8,127 bases of DNA from Gammaproteobacteria bacterium (GTDB taxonomy: Bacteria > Pseudomonadota > Gammaproteobacteria > Xanthomonadales > Wenzhouxiangellaceae): contig PWWM01000094.1 of NCBI GenBank assembly GCA_003561495.1, positions 1 through 8,127 of the forward strand. Reading direction: 5' to 3'. The number at the start of each line of letters is the position of its first letter. Position 1 is the stretch's first letter. The translations under genes and the position numbers were made by a program. Positions 6,215-8,127 of the stretch are shown here, in pieces. The notes below the pieces were generated by a model. The model made no database searches and had not been told where the DNA came from. It saw only the letters and a program-made list of their open reading frames with translations.

Positions 6215-7402
6215 TCAGGCAGCCCGGCTCGCCGGACTGCATGCTTCCAGGGCCTGGTCCAGGTCGGCCCACAGATCTTCCGGCTCTTCCAGCCCCACGG
6301 ACAGGCGAATCAGTCCTGGGCTGATGCCGCAACTGGTTCGTTCGCATTCATTCATGACCCGATGGGTCAGGGCTGCGGGGTGCTGGATCAGGGTATCGAT
6401 CGAACCCAGGCTGACAGCCGGGGTCATCAGGCGAACGGTTTCGATCAGCCTTGCGGCACTGGCATGGCCGCCGGGCAATTCAAAGGCCAGCACGCTGCCG
6501 GGGCCGAGCATCTGGCGACCCAGCAGCTCGGCGCCGGGGAAGCCTGAAAGCCCTGGCCAGTGGACCTTGCCGACCCGCGGATCTGCGGCCAGTCGGCGCG
6601 CAAGTTCTCCGGCCACGAACTGGGCCCGTTCGACGCGCAGTTTCAGGGTGGGCATGGAGCGATGCAGGAGATAAGCGGCCCATGGATGGAGCAGGGCGCC
6701 GGTGGCGACCCGAACCCGGCGCAGACTGGCGGCCATTGCTTCCGAACAGGCCACGACCCCGCCAATGACATCTCCATGCCCGCCAAGAAACTTGGTGGCC
6801 GAGTGCAGCACCAGTGCCGCGCCATGACGTAGCGGTTGCTGAAGTATGGGTGTGGCAAAGGTTGAATCCACCAGCACCGGCACATCGCCGGCCTGGCGAA
6901 CCACGGCTTCGATATCGATCAGCTTGAGCGTGGGATTGGCCGGTGTTTCAATCATGATCAGTGCAGTTTCGGGCCGGACGGCATCGGCGACTTCTGTCGC
7001 ACTGACCCAGCTGACTTCATTGCCCAGCAGGCCCGAGTCCAGCAGATGGTCGCTGGTGCCGTATACCGGGCGCACCGCGACGATATGGTTGCCACGCTCG
7101 CGCAGGGCCAGTATGCAGGCGGTCAGCGCGGCCATGCCGGAACTGAAGGCCACCGCACTTTCCGCGGCCTCGGCCCGCGCCAGGGATTTTTCGAATCGCT
7201 GTACCGTGGGATTGAACAGTCGGGCATACACGGGATTTTCGGCGCTGCCCTGACCCTCGACCAGGGCGTCCAGACTGGCGGTGCCCGCCTCCAGGCCGGC
7301 CAGTGGGTAGGTGGTGGACAAATCCACCGGCAGGGCATGGACGCCCAGTTCGCGCAAGTCCTCGCGTCCGCCATGAACAAGATGGGTGTGGTTGGTGGTC
7401 AT
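6215..7402 (-). CDS. PLP-dependent Cys/Met-metabolism enzyme (gamma-lyase / gamma-synthase family)
   Basis: A 395-residue fold-type I PLP enzyme of the trans-sulfuration family (cystathionine gamma-synthase, cystathionine gamma-lyase, methionine gamma-lyase), expected in the cytosol as a tetramer. The PLP lysine is K204 in HSATKFLGGHGDVIGG. Other cofactor residues are Y59 and R61 (VYARLFNPT), SSGMAAL (87-93), Y114, D179 (VLVDSTFATP), S331 (SLGSIDTLIQHPA) and R366 (LIRLSVGLE), which holds the substrate carboxylate. Classical methionine gamma-lyase has Cys after YG and a Lys-Asp pair near the TGA loop; here they read YGT (114-116) and RVA (231-233). Methionine gamma-lyase activity is therefore doubtful, and the substrate stays open. 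The ATG at 7402 fits the usual N-terminus; its ribosome site is weak. Divergent from an Lrp-type regulator 91 bp away, which probably controls it. The downstream pyruvate kinase gene may be co-transcribed. Confidence 0.9.
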   Translation of the reverse strand: MTTNHTHLVHGGREDLRELGVHALPVDLSTTYPLAGLEAGTASLDALVEGQGSAENPVYARLFNPTVQRFEKSLARAEAAESAVAFSSGMAALTACILALRERGNHIVAVRPVYGTSDHLLDSGLLGNEVSWVSATEVADAVRPETALIMIETPANPTLKLIDIEAVVRQAGDVPVLVDSTFATPILQQPLRHGAALVLHSATKFLGGHGDVIGGVVACSEAMAASLRRVRVATGALLHPWAAYLLHRSMPTLKLRVERAQFVAGELARRLAADPRVGKVHWPGLSGFPGAELLGRQMLGPGSVLAFELPGGHASAARLIETVRLMTPAVSLGSIDTLIQHPAALTHRVMNECERTSCGISPGLIRLSVGLEEPEDLWADLDQALEACSPASRAA

Positions 7403-7493
7403 GATCTGAAGAATTCAAAAATATGACCTGAGTTTAGAATAAAATTACGATCATTTGATTATGGCCGAAAACTATTCGGAATAGAGGGTGAGG
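7403..7493. promoter_or_regulatory. AT-rich divergent promoter region of the PLP enzyme and Lrp-type regulator
   Basis: This 91-bp region is markedly richer in A and T than its flanks. It holds a perfect inverted repeat CCGAA-N5-TTCGG (7465-7479), just upstream of the regulator's ribosome site, a smaller ATCA-TT-TGAT palindrome (7450-7459), and TAGAATAAAATTACG (7435-7449), which matches the E. coli Lrp consensus at about 11 of 15 positions. Possible -10 elements are TAGAAT at 7435-7440 (plus) and CATAAT at 7464-7459 (minus), without good -35 partners. Binding by the adjacent regulator is likely from the arrangement but is inferred. Confidence 0.6.
7483..7488 (+). promoter_or_regulatory. Ribosome binding site of the Lrp-type gene
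   Basis: AGAGGG ends 5 nt before the ATG at 7494. It favours that start over the in-frame GTG at 7488, which overlaps this site and has no ribosome site of its own. Confidence 0.65.
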
Positions 7494-7970
7494 ATGGCAT
7501 TGGATCCGACCGATATTCAAATTATTCGCTGGCTACGGAAGAATGCTCGGATGTCCAACAAGGAACTGGCGGCGAAGGTGGGCCTGGCGCCCTCATCCTG
7601 CCTGGAGCGCGTTCGTCGCTTGCGACTGTCACGAGTGCTGACGGGCTATCACGCCGATGTCGACCCGAACGCCATCGGTATCGGCCTGCAGGCCATGGTG
7701 GCGGTTCGGTTGACCCGCCATGCCCGCAGCGAGGTGGAATCCTTTCAGCGCCACCTGGAGACCCTGCCGGAGGTGGTGACCATTTTCCATGTGGCCGGCG
7801 CCAACGACTACCTGGTCCATGTCGCGGTCAGCGATTCGGCGCATTTGCGCGAATTGGCCCTGTCGGCGTTTACCGAGCGACCCGAGGTGGATCACATCGA
7901 AACTCAGTTGATTTTCCAGCACAGCCGCAATCACGATCTACCGGTCTATTTGAAGTTCGAGGAGAGCTGA
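7494..7970 (+). CDS. Lrp/AsnC-family transcriptional regulator
   Basis: A 158-residue regulator of the feast/famine (Lrp/AsnC) family. The N-terminal winged helix-turn-helix has LDPTDIQIIRWLRKNARMSN (3-22), KELAAKVGLAPSSCLERVRRL (23-43) and LTGYHADVD (49-57). The C-terminal RAM ligand-sensing domain (about 65-145) has the typical beta-alpha-beta-beta-alpha-beta order, with the effector-loop motif AGANDYLVHVAV at 101-112. Length is normal for the family. ATG at 7494 is preferred because AGAGGG lies 5 nt upstream; GTG at 7488 would add two residues. It is divergent from the PLP enzyme gene, as expected for a local regulator responding to an amino acid. MdeR of Pseudomonas putida, an Lrp-type activator of the methionine gamma-lyase gene, is a precedent. 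The gene ends 10 nt from the convergent ABC ATPase gene, with no clear terminator between them. Confidence 0.93.
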   Translation: MALDPTDIQIIRWLRKNARMSNKELAAKVGLAPSSCLERVRRLRLSRVLTGYHADVDPNAIGIGLQAMVAVRLTRHARSEVESFQRHLETLPEVVTIFHVAGANDYLVHVAVSDSAHLRELALSAFTERPEVDHIETQLIFQHSRNHDLPVYLKFEES

Positions 7971-7980
7971 CGTGTGGCTG

Positions 7981-8127
7981 CTACAAGCCTCTGGGAATGG
8001 CTGCCAGTAATTTTCGGGTGTAGTCCTGTTGCGGGTTGGTGTAGATCTGTTCGGCGGTGCCGTACTCGACCAATTTGCCCTGGTTCATGACGCCGACATA
8101 GTCGGAGATGAAGTTGACCACACTCAG
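7981..8127 (-). CDS. ABC transporter ATP-binding protein, C-terminal end (partial)
   Basis: The last 48 codons of an ATPase whose start lies beyond the right edge. LSVVNFISDYVGVMNQGKLVE matches the segment after the H-loop of ABC ATPases (usual form DL..V..I.D...VM..G..VE). The tail YGTAEQIYTNP then QQDYTRKLLAAIPRGL is typical of peptide-type importers (Opp/Dpp/GsiA/YejF-like). Walker A, the signature motif and Walker B are outside the window, so the exact subfamily and substrate are inferred. It is convergent with the Lrp-type regulator, with a 10-nt gap. Confidence 0.85.
   Translation of the reverse strand: MSVVNFISDYVGVMNQGKLVEYGTAEQIYTNPQQDYTRKLLAAIPRGL

Noticed and set aside
7966..7996. 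Small GGCT/AGCC inverted repeat between the Lrp and ABC genes
   Set aside because: A 4-bp stem without a T tract is too weak to call a terminator.
1..8127. Mobile element, CRISPR array, tRNA/rRNA or defence island
   Set aside because: No transposase, integrase, spaced repeats, tRNA-like fold or defence-gene motif was seen; all coding stretches look like housekeeping or accessory chromosomal genes.

Overview
This GC-rich window holds seven protein-coding loci plus the end of an eighth. It looks like ordinary chromosome from a gammaproteobacterium. The main clue is a CsiV-family gene, a family I associate with Gammaproteobacteria; the packing, base composition and variant pyruvate kinase also fit an environmental lineage near Xanthomonadales, Wenzhouxiangella or Chromatiales. 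That placement is inference only. I see no tRNA, rRNA, CRISPR array, transposase or prophage gene.

Left block (1-2843), envelope genes on the minus strand. In transcription order these are an OmpA-domain protein (2673-1624), a hairpin terminator (about 1590-1555), a CsiV-like exported protein (1493-567) and the first 187 codons of an MFS transporter (561 to the window edge). CsiV-like and MFS form a tight pair with a 5-nt gap; the strong ribosome site of the MFS gene lies inside the end of the csiV-like gene. The OmpA and CsiV-like proteins both appear periplasmic and related to peptidoglycan, but a terminator separates them.

Middle block (2674-4605). A divergent intergenic region carries a perfect -10 hexamer wrapped in a perfect 7-bp inverted repeat and flanked by two GGGTCAAA direct repeats. 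It drives a plus-strand bacterial PH-domain (YdbS-like) membrane protein. Convergent to it is an exported clan GH-A-like glycosidase gene broken by one frameshift just before its putative acid/base glutamate. A perfect 9-bp-stem hairpin lies a few bases from the break.

Right block (4606-8127), metabolism. A non-canonical pyruvate kinase has an N-terminal extension of about 125 residues, no C-terminal regulatory domain, and residues expected of a K+-independent enzyme. Upstream on the same strand is a PLP-dependent Cys/Met-metabolism enzyme. This is divergent from an Lrp/AsnC regulator, and the AT-rich region between them (7403-7493) has a CCGAA-N5-TTCGG palindrome. The layout recalls the mdeR/mdeA pairing of methionine gamma-lyase with an Lrp-type activator, but the active-site residues do not match classical methionine gamma-lyase. 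The window ends in the C-terminus of an ABC-transporter ATPase, convergent with the regulator.

I found no clearly new multi-gene system. The best leads are the frameshifted glycosidase, the palindrome-embedded promoter of the PH-domain gene, and the variant pyruvate kinase.
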